The notes beneath the pieces were generated by a model. The model was given only the letters and a program-made list of their open reading frames with translations, was not told the DNA's origin and ran no database searches. Below are positions 20,919 to 31,812 of a stretch of 64,000 nucleotides of DNA, one piece after another; position 1 is the stretch's first letter, and every line of letters starts with the position of its first letter. The DNA comes from Podospora bellae-mahoneyi (lineage: Eukaryota; Ascomycota; Sordariomycetes; Sordariales; Podosporaceae): positions 2,046,001-2,110,000 of the forward strand of contig NC_085881.1 of NCBI RefSeq assembly GCF_035222275.1, read 5' to 3'. Position numbers and translations under genes: made by a program.

Positions 20919-22730
20919 ATGTTAAGTGACCTGTCTCCACGGGCGGAGTCACTCGTCCCAGCGAATGTCGACAAGCTATTTGATCTGCTTAATACCAATG
21001 GCGAGGCGTCCTCGGGATCAACATGGAGTCGCGCACCAAGGTCCCTTTCTGCCACTCAACAGGGGAGTCGGAACTTGCTTGATGGTGTTCTCTCGCCGGC
21101 TGCCACAACTCAAAGACCTTTTGTCCAACAAAATTCAATATGGCAGGAACCGCTTTTTGAGTCGGGGTGTAGAGGCTCACTGCATGGTCGACAATGCGCA
21201 GGGCAATGCTCCGACCCCAAGATATTGTTCAGTTCCCTCAGCATTCTAGGAAACTGCCTTGCCTTTGCAACCGCGGGCTTACTGGCAGATGACGGCATTG
21301 TTATTCGAGAAGCCCCACTGGAGGACACCCCGACATCACTACAAATAGCTGGTGTCCCCGAAAACATTAATGCAACTCAGATACTCGATGATATTGTACG
21401 ATGCGCTGTGTCGTCCTGCGAAGGCGAAGGTAGAATATCCGGCATGGCCACCTGCACGACACAGCTTATCGAACTAAGGGGACACCTGGGTGGTCCGCAT
21501 AACGCCGCTACCCTTGAGCAATTCCAGGTCCTTCATGACGGCCTAGGCCAATATTGTGGCAAGCTTGATATGGAGTTTGAGCCTGACATTGCAGGGCCCG
21601 GGGTAAGTTGGCATTTTCCTCTGGAAAACTGGCGATTCTTTTGGATTCAGAAGCTGACCGCCTAACCCTTCTCCAGGTCCTGCTGTCACAAATGATACAG
21701 GCATCAGTCTCAGTCACCTCGTTTGTTTTCATCACGATAATCAGCTCTTGGGCCCGGTTCGTTCTTTTGGTCCACAAGCGAGGCGATTGGAAGAAAGCGG
21801 AGCGTCGTCACAGAAAACTCACAACATCCAGAGTCCACGGTGCGTTGGTTTCGGCTGCCGTGGAATTCCAGGAAGCCCAAGCATTCTTCACCATGGCCAT
21901 TCAGATCGCGACCATTGCCACGTTTGAGCCGAGCTTTACCTGCGGCTTGTCTTGCAGCCAGCAAGAATCGATCCAATCCCTGAGCGACACCATCATGAAT
22001 GGGCAGTTGATTCGTGCTCTGGCGGTCAACAGCATGTTGCCTGTGCTTCTGACACAGTCAGTACTACACCGTGCCGGAATGAGCTGGTGGTATACCTTGA
22101 CGCTTTGCATCATTGTCTGCATCTTTTCAGAGGTCATCAGGTGGCAAATTGTCACTCAAGTCCCTTTCCACATCCTCTTAGGCCGGCTAAAAGATCTAGT
22201 ACCAGTGGATGAGTGTGGTGGTAACCCTTCTCTGACAGCGTATTGCCTGACGCCTTTATACAATCTTCAACTTGTGGAAATGCCCATGCTGATTGTAGGA
22301 TATACAACCGCCCTGGTACTCCTTCTTGCGCAGAGCGCACATCGGACATGGCCGATTATTTCACCTATTGTCGAGAGGCATAGACCTGGCCAGTTGCTGG
22401 CTTACTTGGGAAAGCATTTCTTTCGGGTGTCTTGGTACGGATTGCAGATGACCCTTGCCATCGCCACGGCCTTACATTTCGTCACTCTTTGGACCATCAG
22501 CCGCGGTTTGAATTCGTCACCGAAAGACTGGACCTATGGCCAGGTGGTGTCGGCAATGCTCTGGGCTCCGATATTGGGAAAGTACCTATACTACAATATT
22601 TGTAAGTGGTATTGAACAGACTCTGGGTTGCTTCTTTTTCGCTTACGTTTCTGTCTTAGTTGGAGTGAAGAGGGGAGTCGAGGCACGGCTTGCGCGAGAG
22701 TACACGGTGATTCGACTTGAGCCTCACTGA
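20919..22730 (+). CDS. Multi-pass membrane protein of unknown function
   Basis: Three exons (20919..21602, 21677..22601, 22660..22730) with GTAAGT donors at both introns give 559 residues; all joins keep frame. The first third is soluble (SPRAESLVPANVDKLFDLLN and a region containing LPEDT-like acidic stretches and several Cys). After it come about six hydrophobic segments, including SVTSFVFITIISSWARFVLL, SWWYTLTLCIIVCIFSEVI, MLIVGYTTALVLLLAQ, LQMTLAIATALHFVTLWTI and VVSAMLWAPILGKYLYYNIF. A CGLSCSQQESIQSLSDTIMN motif between segments suggests an extracytosolic loop. I do not recognise a named family; similar orphan membrane proteins are frequent in Sordariales. The true start may lie upstream (see 20374..20888). 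It lies directly upstream of the HET-domain gene on the same strand. Confidence 0.65.
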
Positions 22731-22959
22731 ATTGCTCAGTTATCCTTGCGGTATGGTATGCCTACAGCGCCAGGGCTTTGATCGAATCACCACCCCGGTA
22801 TCGGGCTGCCTTAGCCACAGCATCACCCCCAATAACTATCGACTTGGCACATCCTCACCTCCACGGAATTGCGTTTAAATTCACGGTACACAAGCTCCAG
22901 GTGTTCTGTTTTCCAGCACCATTTGCCCCTCGATCCACTACCACTTTCCGGCAAACAGG

Positions 22960-25003
22960 ATGTCAATCAATTCACCTCAGGGCAGCATCTCCATGCTCCA
23001 CACTCTGCTGGTGTGGTTAGCCAGCTACACCGCCTGCGTATCGAAGAAGCTGAAAAAAGCCTTTGATTCAGACCTGTCACACCTACCGCCACTTGTTTAC
23101 GGCCCTTTACCTAGCGCAGCATCCATCAGAATCCTCGATATGATCAAGCCAGCTGCAGGAGACAGAAACATCATCAGACTGTCAACTCGAATCATCAACC
23201 TAGACTCGGACTTAGCCTCGCTGCCGGAATATGTGGCTCTGTCTTATATGTGGGGAAACCCAATCACGATTCGAGAGTCGGTGCCAGATTCAATGAATTT
23301 CAGAAACCCCTCTTTCTGTTCCATCAAGAGGCCGAATAATGAACGATTTGGATGGCTAGACCCGGCAAAATGGATTTATTATGTCAAAGTAGCCGGTACA
23401 TGATAGCTGAAGAGAAGGTTGATTGGAACGGTGACAAATTAAGGTGGATTGAGGTGGATGGCTGCGGCGTGCAGGTCAAGGAGAATCTGTTTCACTTCTT
23501 GAAGACAGTTCAACGGGTACGAAAAGACTCTGCAGGACCTCACGGTTGGGGCAGGCTTCAGCTAGACTCATGTTTCGACAATGTGGGCTATCCGCTTTGG
23601 ATCGATGCTATATGCATCAACCAGGACGACCCAGACGAGCGAGGTTCTCAGGTATCGCTGATGTCCAGGGTCTATCAATCTGTCAAACACGTTTTGCCAT
23701 GGACCGGGAAGAGTGACAGACTGTCGGAATGGGCAGCCCAAGGGTTCAGTCGACTAATGGATTGGGAGGCACCCCGTGCGAAACGGATGAGGGAGAAGAT
23801 TGAAAAGGGAGAAGAGCGCTCCAGGAGCGACATCAACATTGACACAACGCTTTCGTCGATTGAGTGAATGTCTATACGCCATTTGTTCGGCTTATTCGCT
23901 TTTTTTCACCGTATTTGGTTTCGTCGAGCATGGGTCGCGCAGGAGGCGACTTTCGCAAAACGTACCTTCGTCTTAACCTCCACTAACCTGTTCCCTATGA
24001 CGATGGTTCTGTTGGCGCTGGAGGTGATTGACAGGTATGGATTGGAAGATGAGTTATGCGAGTTAGGACGAGGCCTGCTTACTGGTCGGTCCGTATCAAA
24101 CACTGAGGCTTTCGTTGCAATGCATACGGGATATCTCGAGGATGAACAAGGGGTCACTTTGGATCATGCAGAGCGATTGGCAATTGAGCCACGAGATGCT
24201 TTCATTTTCCTTCGGGGATTCCAATATATTCGCGAAAGATCGAACCTGGACCTGGCGGACACAGGTACCATGGTAGTGACAGGACGGAGTGAGAGAGGCT
24301 GGGACATCGAGGTTTTACCACGGGTGCATTTGGATATCACTCGGGTACAATTATCAGTGCCCCGGCTGACTCAGTTCCCTTGAGCCTTTTTCACGAGCGG
24401 CTAAGTCTACTTCCTGTCATATCGGTCTTTCGGAACCTCAATGCCTTTGACCCTCAGGACAAGGTATTTGCATTTTTGAACATTGCAGAAGGAAAGGGGC
24501 TTGTTGCGCCAAACTACCGCCAAAGTGCCCAGGCCGTTTTTCGGGCGACAGCAGAGGCCATAATTAAGGATACCAACAGTCTCTCTGTACTATCACACAT
24601 TGAAGATCCGTCAAACCGAGAGATCGAGGACCTTCCCGGTTGGATCCCTGACTTCAGCGCGAGGCTAGAAACGGAAACGTTTGACAATGGGTCCGACCCT
24701 TGCAGATATTGCGCCTCGTATATCAACTTCAAATTAACGGAAGCAAGCGAGATCGTCTTCCATCCTGAGGGGCTTACTGACGGGGAGAGATTCGGGTTAG
24801 GCCCAAAATCGACAAGAGAGCCAGACGGGGAACTTCATGATCAGATTTGGGTGATTGAGGGAGCCAGTGTTCCATTCATTCTCAGGGAGACTGACACTTC
24901 GGGTTGTTACAAGATTATCGGCGAGGCGTATGTGCATGGGTTCATGTATGGAGAGTTAATTGGTAGCTTGGTAGGGCCACCGAGGAGGATCTCTTTGGTG
25001 TGA
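22960..25003 (+). pseudogene. Disrupted HET (heterokaryon incompatibility) domain gene
   Basis: The HET domain is evident: LPEYVALSYMWGNP, then VQVKENLFHFLKTVQRV, YPLWIDAICINQDDPDERGS with QVSLMSRVYQSVKHVLPWTG, IWFRRAWVAQEATFAKRTFV, FDPQDKVFAFLNIAEGKG with DLPGWIPDFSARLE and, at the end, IIGEAYVHGFMYGELIG. These are the three HET consensus blocks plus the usual C-terminal trailer. The coding sequence is spread over three reading frames. Two changes could be introns (one plausible GTACCA...CTCAG intron near 24270-24375), but at least one interruption inside the HET domain cannot be. HET proteins trigger cell death on recognition of non-self. This copy looks recently inactivated, because the rest is well preserved. 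Confidence 0.75.
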
Positions 25004-25408
25004 TGTGGTGAGCTGGTGGCGGCCGCGTTGTTGGGTACTGAACCAGGCTGAGCTTCCTGCCTTACACAACGTTCAGCTACCTTACCTACCCTGACCTGAT
25101 TTTGATGTTTATTTGCAAATTCTGTATTTCTGTCCTCAGCTTTCCCTAAATAGGTATGATGGTATTTGGGTAGAGCAAGTACACACCAGAGTCAAAGAGA
25201 GTATCCTGCGTGCGTTGCTGCTGGGCAAAACAATCTCCTTGACCGCTTAATGATGATAATGAAGCAGACTGTTCTCTTTATTCCAATCGTCGTCAAACAT
25301 ATAACCATATTGCACATCTCCGCCCTCATCAAAAGCTTTGTGGGCTTTTGCTTTGCGCGTTAGGGGAAAGGAATGATCGCCCGATCAATCACTAAAACCC
25401 TCCCAGTC
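25004..25408. other. No gene seen
   Basis: About 0.4 kb between the HET remnant and the 3' end of the RING gene. Nothing recognised. Confidence 0.4.
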
Positions 25409-26140
25409 TTACTCCGGTTGCTCCTCCCTAAGCTGCACTCTCTCTCTGTGACGTATCACAAGCTCTCCTCGCCTGCCGGTCCGCGACTCGTCCCACTCTA
25501 GCTGCGGCAGCCATTGATCAATCACTAAGGTAGGTAGGTAGTCTAGAAATCTCACCGCCGGGCCATGAAGCTCAGGATACGCCGGGAAAATTTGGTCGAA
25601 ATCCCGATCCATATCCACATCCTCACTCTCGCTCGGCTCAGAGTCCATCCCCTCACTCTCACTCTCACTATCACTTCCATTTTCACTTTCACTGCCCCTC
25701 TCACTCTCACTCTCAATCTCACTTTCAGTGACCCACTCACTCTCACCCTGAATCCACCCCTCACCATCTCCCTCCATCTCATACCCCCCCTCCTCCTCCT
25801 CCTCTACCCCCACCCGTCCCTTAACCTTACCCCGACACATCGGACAAGTCTTATTGCCCCCCCTTAACCACTCACGCAGACACCCCCCATGAAAAATATG
25901 CCCACAACCCGGCACCTCCACCACCACCACCCCCACCATCTCGTTCAGACAGATCGCGCACTTCTTGTCCTCCCCCTCTTTCAACGCCCTTGTATGGATG
26001 ACAGGGACCTCTTCTTCGTCGTCCTCATCAACATAATCCCAAAAATACCTGTGCGGGTCTCGATGACCGGTTTCATCGATAAACCCCGCTGGAGACAGCA
26101 AGATATATGATCTCAAGAAGTAGTCATCTTCCGACGGCAT
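25409..26140 (-). CDS. RING-H2 zinc-finger protein, acidic, putative E3 ubiquitin ligase
   Basis: One exon, 243 residues from ATG 26140 (MPSEDDYFLRS). A RING-H2 finger lies at about residues 60-105: KKCAICLNEM, then VPGCGHIFHGGCLREWL, then NKTCPMCRGKVKGR, with the C-x2-C...C-x-H-x2-H-x2-C...C-x2-C pattern (the conserved Cys/His are all present). Downstream is a long Glu/Ser/Asp-repeat region (SESE/SDSE-type units from a TCACTC-like microsatellite, about 25630-25745), then a conserved-looking end (FLDYLPTLVIDQWLPQLEWD). RING-H2 proteins recruit E2 enzymes for ubiquitin transfer; the substrate is unknown. The frame is open for 47 more codons upstream but without ATG and through low-complexity sequence. 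The acidic repeat could mediate protein contacts or simply be slippage-derived. Confidence 0.8.
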   Translation of the reverse strand: MPSEDDYFLRSYILLSPAGFIDETGHRDPHRYFWDYVDEDDEEEVPVIHTRALKEGEDKKCAICLNEMVGVVVVEVPGCGHIFHGGCLREWLRGGNKTCPMCRGKVKGRVGVEEEEEGGYEMEGDGEGWIQGESEWVTESEIESESERGSESENGSDSESESEGMDSEPSESEDVDMDRDFDQIFPAYPELHGPAVRFLDYLPTLVIDQWLPQLEWDESRTGRRGELVIRHRERVQLREEQPE

Positions 26141-27589
26141 TTCTTTGGTTGGCGCGCGGGAGATGTCTGAAGATATTCGTTTGGGGGGGGGGGGGTGTAG
26201 AGGGGAGGTTTGGAGGAGCGTGCGCGGACGGTTGGTTGATGTCTGGGAATAGTTTGCAAGCGCGGGGGGGAAATGAGTCAAGCGGCGGTCAAAGTTGATG
26301 ACGCGGTAAGTTCTTGATGAGGGCCGCTCGAGAATGTTTTGCTTGGGCGGATGGATGTTGATGGTTGAAGACGAGAAAGGAGACTTTGGAGTAAGCGGGA
26401 ATAGAGAGCTTTAAATTTCGCGAGAATTCTGACACTTTTGCGTGTTGAAGGTTAGGAGTGGGTGAGGTGGAAGGTTTGAGGCACATTTAGGCTTTTTCTT
26501 TTTTTTTTTTTTTTTTTTTTTTCGTTTGTGGCGAGACGATTGAGGGGGTGTGAAGAAGGTTTGGGATGGTCAAGCCTCCGGCTTCATGTGGCGGGAGACA
26601 TTTTGACTTTCACCCTTAAAAAAGAAACATTCCATATCTTCACAACACAGTCTATTTACCTTGACTGGTAATAATTTTCTCTCTGGGGTTCAGCTGCTGC
26701 AAGAAGGTCTTGTTATACTAGCAATTCGATCATGGCGTGCTCCCAATACTTACAACACATGCCTGCGACTCAAACTCCGCCTACACCCAAGAGCTCTGCA
26801 GGGCAGCTGATAAGTACATGAGCTCCAACACACACTTTGTGAAGAACCTCATTTGGCTGAGCAGACACGTGGACACAGAACGGATTTGCCAGAGATGCTG
26901 AACCAGACAAAGCACCAGAGTCGTTCCCAGGGGCCGGATTCAAACATTTCCACACTTTACATGGTACTTACCTTATAATAGGGGCGTAGTTTTGCCATGG
27001 ACTGCACTGTATTCATTATTGTCTTCCATACAAGCTAGGTACAATGCAGAGACATCACAGCTCAAGAGTTTCAGTTTTCAGCTTTTGACTGTCTGCCGAA
27101 CCATGTGTGATCTGCAAGCCTTGCAGCTGCAGGTTTTCACACCTGATCTTACCATAAGACCCGAATAACGCGCTGAAAACAGATTAACGACTGTAGAAAA
27201 TTGGAAGTTGTGGGCCGAAAAGTGACTGGCGCCAAAGGTGAAGCAAAAAAGTGCAGGAGGAAGGTTGTGGTAATGGAGCAAAATCTGACAAACAGAGGAA
27301 GGCCACAGAAAGGCACGCGAAATATGAGCCCTCAGAGCAACCTGAGTGTGTGGGCCTGGCAAAAGGTGGGACCAGAACCCTGGGAGCACCTACAGAAGCA
27401 GAGGCATTGTAATTTGTCGCGCTGATGCGACGTGATGTCCAAGCAGAATTCAGTTGAGGTTGGACACAGACACGATTGGTGGCTTGATACTGGTCAGAGC
27501 AGGCAACCTGCAGGGCGCACTGGGAGGGTGACTTCCCCTATCTTAACTGGTTGGGCCAAGCCAATATTGAAGACAGCCACAGGTGCTTA
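26141..27589. other. No gene seen; poly-T tract inside
   Basis: About 1.4 kb. It holds a G13 run near 26168, a poly-T tract at 26499..26522, and AT-richer sequence. The right end (27440-27589) may contain further decayed parts of the kinase-like remnant but shows no clear frame. Confidence 0.35.
26499..26522. repeat. Poly-T homopolymer, about 24 bp
   Basis: Uninterrupted T run preceded by TTTTTC, upstream of the RING gene. A simple-sequence tract with no tail of a recognisable retroelement next to it. Confidence 0.9.
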
Positions 27590-28368
27590 TGCATATCAGG
27601 CTCTTCTCATTGCGAGATGATACGTGCAGAGTCTGTCATGTTCTTTCCGCAACATGTGAGCACGCTCCAAGAGGACCGCTATGAAATCAAAATTGAAATA
27701 GATATTTCGAAGCCCATCCTGATGGGCTATATTTTTTCACGGCCGAACGACATCAAGCATGAAACGCGCAAACCCCTCCTCTCAAAAGGATGAACATAGA
27801 AAGCCCCCAGTGGATTCCCGTAATATACTAAAACATCACACTACATACACCTGGCGGGATACCGATGACTCCTCAAGCATGGATTCAGAGGAAAAGCATG
27901 GAAGGGTATTCCCCCGGCCAGCTAGTATATATGGCCGCGATATACTGAACAAGACCAAAGAACCGGAACAAACAAAAGATCTAAACATTGCTGGCTTTAC
28001 ACTCGACTATTATCAGCACCCGGCAAAACACACAGATCCGCAGCGGCGGTATCGCCATGCATATGACGTGTACTCTCTTGTTATACTGCTTCTCAAAGTT
28101 GGGTTCTGGGAGGAGTTGAAGAACTATGGGAACTTCCGCTCTGGTTATAACAAGATTCCCGATTACGACAAAGAGGATCATTATGAACGACGCAGGTGGA
28201 TCTGTCGAGAGTACTTGAATCGTCTTAGGTGGGCATGTGGGAATTTTTATGCCGACGTTGTGCTCAGTTGTCTCATGGTGGATAGTAGCGCATGATGAAG
28301 TAGCGAAGGAGAGCAAGCGGGAGCTTTGTGCGAGACTAGTTGCGGCCTTGGAGAACTGTCAAGCCTAG
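27590..28368 (+). pseudogene. Fragment of a kinase-like domain of the fungal HeLo/NLR-associated type
   Basis: Two consecutive plus-strand frames carry the second half of a degenerate protein-kinase-like domain. CEMIRAESVMFFPQ resembles the lH-K-x-I-R-S-x-N-I-L-F-F block, ISKPILMGYIFSRPNDIK the DFG-equivalent GFdysRP block, and LDYYQHPAKHTD with AYDVYSLVILLLKVGFWEEL the yrHP...yDiYSLGvvLLEiGlW block. VAKESKRELCARLVAALENC follows in another frame as the C-terminal helix. In fungi this domain follows HeLo/HET-S or 'prion-inhibition' regions. The N-terminal half is missing and the frame changes twice, so it is read as a broken relic. Family assignment rests on remembered motifs. Confidence 0.5.
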
Positions 28369-29021
28369 GCAAACTCGCTGGTTTCCTGTACTTTTTGTCC
28401 ATTAATAGCGTTCGGGTAAAAAGACGAGAGGTATTTGCCCAGCAACATGTTTCTTCACTTACTTTGTGTAAGAGGAGAGGTTACTCACTAGGTAGGTAGT
28501 GGGTCAGGCAGAGAGGTTGCTCTTAGGCCACTGGCCTGAGCCCATAGGTTGGCTGGTTAAGGGTATATTTGGCTTGCTTTCCTTTTCTTTGGCATCTTGC
28601 TTGTACCTCATTTTCATCGCATGTTCTTCTGCGTAGGGTTTCCATCACTTCCAAAGGTATCCAATGGAACTAACCTTCAAAAAAGAACAATCATCATTCA
28701 AAGTCCATATCAATACCTAATGGTACATACCATACCTTGCAGTATCTCCCTCCACCTCATCACCAAAAATTCCACTTGGATCAATATCTCATTTCATCAC
28801 AATAACCTCTGTGAGGCTGTATCTTGAACCCAGGGTAGATTCGAGACCTACTGGCGCCAACCTGTGGGGATACGGGGGATAGTACTGTGGTTATACCCCC
28901 TCACCCCCTTCACCATTACCATCATCTTGTCATTCCTCACAACATCCAACCTACCCACTACCACATCAACCACCCCCCAAACCTCAACCCTCTTCTCCTG
29001 GTCCCAATGGGCAGAAGACAT
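28369..29021. other. No gene seen; holds one copy of a possible dispersed repeat
   Basis: About 0.65 kb. The segment at 28503..28576 shares ordered matches with 37554..37632 (see findings). The 28820-28860 sequence looks faintly like a tRNA T-arm but has no cloverleaf. Confidence 0.35.
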
Positions 29022-29382
29022 AATTATCACCCCACCTCACTACAACCCTCACCCCCTCCCAAGCCGTCGGAGCACCTCAGCCACCGCCACAGCCATCGCT
29101 GCCTCCAAAAGGCAGTCTCGTCCAGAAACGAGCTCCCCATTGTGAGTTTGCCGCTCGATACACGCCGGTATGTTAACCCACCCCGCCCCAACCAACTGCT
29201 CCACCCTCATTTACTCTTCACCATAGGGATGCGACGCATCAGCCTGCCTAGATTACCTCACCCGCGAGTCAACCCTCTCCCAAGGCACATCAATGCTCAC
29301 CAAGACCAAGACAAACTTATCAAAAAGAATAAGTGGTATCATCAATTCATCATCAGCTGACATTTTAAAAATACATGTCTGA
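29022..29382 (+). CDS. Possible small two-exon gene, 5' end not found
   Basis: A frame opening near 29025 reads TPSQAVGAPQPPPQPSLPPK, SLVQKRAPHCEFAARYTP and, after a good intron (GTATGT at 29168, CATAG at 29226), CDASACLDYLTRESTLSQGT, followed by SMLTKTKTNLSKRISGIINS and a stop at 29380. The Pro-rich stretch, a KR-like site and the coherent second exon suggest a secreted or processed peptide. No ATG or signal peptide could be joined to the front, so this may be a gene fragment or chance. It is convergent with the dioxygenase gene, with a gap of about 100 bp. Confidence 0.28.
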
Positions 29383-29484
29383 GACGTGCTATCTAAGCAT
29401 CTGTCCCTTGTGTGTACACGTTGTGTTTTTGTTCATTATCATTTCATTTTTATTTTTTTTTGCCTGTCCCCATCCAACCATCAT

Positions 29485-30753
29485 TTACTCGGCATCAAGA
29501 GGCGCACGAGGAGGAGTGTCGTTGACCTGGATACCACCACGCTTCTTCTCATGGCTGTCAGGCATGGGAAGAGCCCACCCGCCCTCACCCTCGGGAGTGG
29601 CGAGCCAGAGTCTGAGGAGATGTCTTCTGGGAGCGGGAGGGGCAAAGTCTATTGTCCAAAGTTAGCACGGAAACAAAAGTCAATGTTGGAGAGCCGAAAG
29701 AAGAAACTCACCCTTGTAAGCAGTGCGAGCATGGAGCAAGTGAGCATTACTCAAGAACTGAATGTCTCCAACCTCCAAAACCATGTGCAGAGCCTCCTGC
29801 TGGCAGGTATCCTCAAGCACCTTCAGAGCATGAAGTTGCTCCTCGCTGAGAGGAGGAATGATGCCCTTGTCGGAGAATCTGGTCAAAGACTTGACATAGT
29901 AGGGGTCCCACTTGCAGTAGAGGCGGCCCTGGCCACCGTTCTCTATGTAAACAATAGGCTGGCGAACCCACTCCTCCTGGCCATCGCTGACCTCACCCTT
30001 GCGGTCAAAGTACCAGATCGGCTTGGTCAGAGTCTCGGCAACATCAGGGTGCTCCTTCTGGAGAATGTTCCAGACGTTGTGAACCGAGACAATGTCGCTC
30101 TCACCACCTTCCTGGGCGCGGTGTACGCACAAAAGACCGACGATATCACCATCATCAGCGTGGAAGAACTGGCGGGCGGCAGTGCGATAGATGCGGACGG
30201 TGTGGATCTGAGTCGGGTCATCACCGACATCCTTGACGTGGCCGAGGACGTGGCCGCGGCCGTTCTGAGAGACAAAGTATCCAAGATAGGTGCCGAGACC
30301 CATGTAGGCGACGGCGTTCTTCTCTGGGCCCCAAACATCGGCAGGGAAGCGCTTGAAGAGGATGAAGCCCTTGCCGTTGAGGAGATCTTCCCGGAGGTCA
30401 GTCAAGACCTTGCCGAGCTTGGGAAGGACAAAGTTCTCCTTGGAGATGCCGGTGAGTGGTGTGCCGCTGGCGATGAAAGCGTCGGCGGTGGCGGACAACT
30501 CGGCAACCTCCTCATCTGTGAAGGGGTGCACCCACTTCTCAGGGTTGTTGATGAAGTCATCGCGCTTCCATACTGTGCGGCCGGTGATCTCCTTGGGGAA
30601 CTCAGAGTAGGGCTTCAGGACGTCGTAGAGAGGGGGGTGCTGGCCAGATGTGCGGATGCCGTCAGGGAAGATGTGGCGGGGGGCATCGAGGTTGCTCTTG
30701 GTGACTTGAGGAAGTTGAGCCGCAGGCTCTTCTACTAGGATTCCGGGAGCCAT
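29485..30753 (-). CDS. TauD/TfdA-family Fe(II)/2-oxoglutarate dioxygenase
   Basis: Two exons (30753..29712, 29648..29485; 63-bp intron GTGAGT...CAATAG) give 401 residues. The family hydroxylates small substrates such as taurine, sulfonates or alkyl acids; the substrate is not evident here. The facial triad is present: His198-x-Asp200 in RQFFHADDGDIV, and the distal His341 in NAHLLHARTAYKDF. Splicing joins AYK to DFAPPAPRRHLLRLWLATPE, supplying the 2-oxoglutarate-binding Arg. QIHTVRIYRTAARQFFHADD and GRGHVLGHVKDVG match the fungal subgroup often annotated as 'TauD family dioxygenase' in Sordariomycetes. A longer open frame upstream (to 30921) lacks supporting features, so ATG 30753 (MAPGILVEEPAAQ) is preferred. 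Its neighbours do not suggest a pathway. Confidence 0.92.
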
Positions 30754-31812
30754 TGTGTATGGTATGTGTGTGGTGGTGGGTAAGGTAGGGAGCGGTTTGG
30801 AAGTGCTGGGTGATGACTGCCAAATGAAAGAGCTTGATCTGATAATGGAATATTTGGGTCTGACCGAGAGCTCACATGTCTGGCTTATAAGTACATGGTG
30901 TCCTCGATAGAAGGGGGCCATCTTTTCGATTGCGTGATCATCCTGGGACTGGGCCCAGAGACTATCATCTGCAATGGGGCCGAGGTCTCATTGGAAGAGG
31001 CCATGATGCACCCACGTTTCGGCAGCCCGCTCCTCAGTGACATCGGTGCTGGGCGTTGGGATTTTGTTCAGGAAAGAGCATTGGGATGATTGCGATATCG
31101 ATTTGAGGGATGGCGTGCTCGGCTTGCGATGACGTGAAGGCTTAAGCGCTACTGCCCCGCAATGCTAATGGCGCTATTCCCTCCTCGACACACCTCGATC
31201 AAAGAGGTGACGTGGTAAGCTAGTTCCCTTTTTGGAGCTCCCACCGTATCCATTCGGCTTTCGGGATCTGAGATGGTGTTCTTTGTTGGATGCTGAAGTG
31301 AAGGTCTCAAAGGAGTTGGTGGGGTAGGGGAGGTGTAAGTCGTGGGGGTTAGGGTTCAGCGCGGGTGTGTTACCTTGTCTTGCCAGCACAACATCGAGCC
31401 ACATTAAGTTGACAATAGATGGTTGTCACCGATTGGAGCTTCGTGCAGATATGCCGAGGTAGGGTGGACAAAGCTTGGGAGCGTTTGCGGTTTGAGCATT
31501 GTGGTACTTTGTTTAAATGGGAGCAGGAAACACAGGATTAGGTAAAGGCAAAGGTTCAGTTTGAGGTTGAGGTCCGCATGGGTAAAGGCACTTACGTGTT
31601 GTGAAACTGGGCGTCTCATCCGTGACAGATTGATCAGCAAAATGGCTCACGAGGCTACCCCTATTTCCATTCAAACACGCCCGACTCTGACGGCAACGGT
31701 CGACCTGATAAACCGATCTTTGCTATTTGTAAATATTACTAATTATCCCCTCAAGCATCATTGTGTATATCCAGTTACGTTCTTTCCTCGCATTCACCCA
31801 CCCCAATATCTA
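30754..31812. other. No gene seen
   Basis: About 1.06 kb between the dioxygenase promoter side and the 3' end of the mannosidase gene. A CTTATAAGC near 30882-30890 might be the dioxygenase TATA region. Nothing else was recognised. Confidence 0.4.

Noticed and set aside
26487-26522. Poly-T tract considered as the reversed poly-A tail of a retroelement
   Set aside because: No adjacent reverse-transcriptase or SINE-like sequence and no target-site duplication; simple sequence is enough.
28815-28860. tRNA-like GATTCGA segment
   Set aside because: A T-arm-like string is present, but no acceptor stem, D-arm or anticodon arm can be folded around it.
29386-30738. Plus-strand open frame of about 450 codons opposite the dioxygenase gene
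   Set aside because: Antisense shadow of the TauD-family gene, whose triad and splice join are clear.
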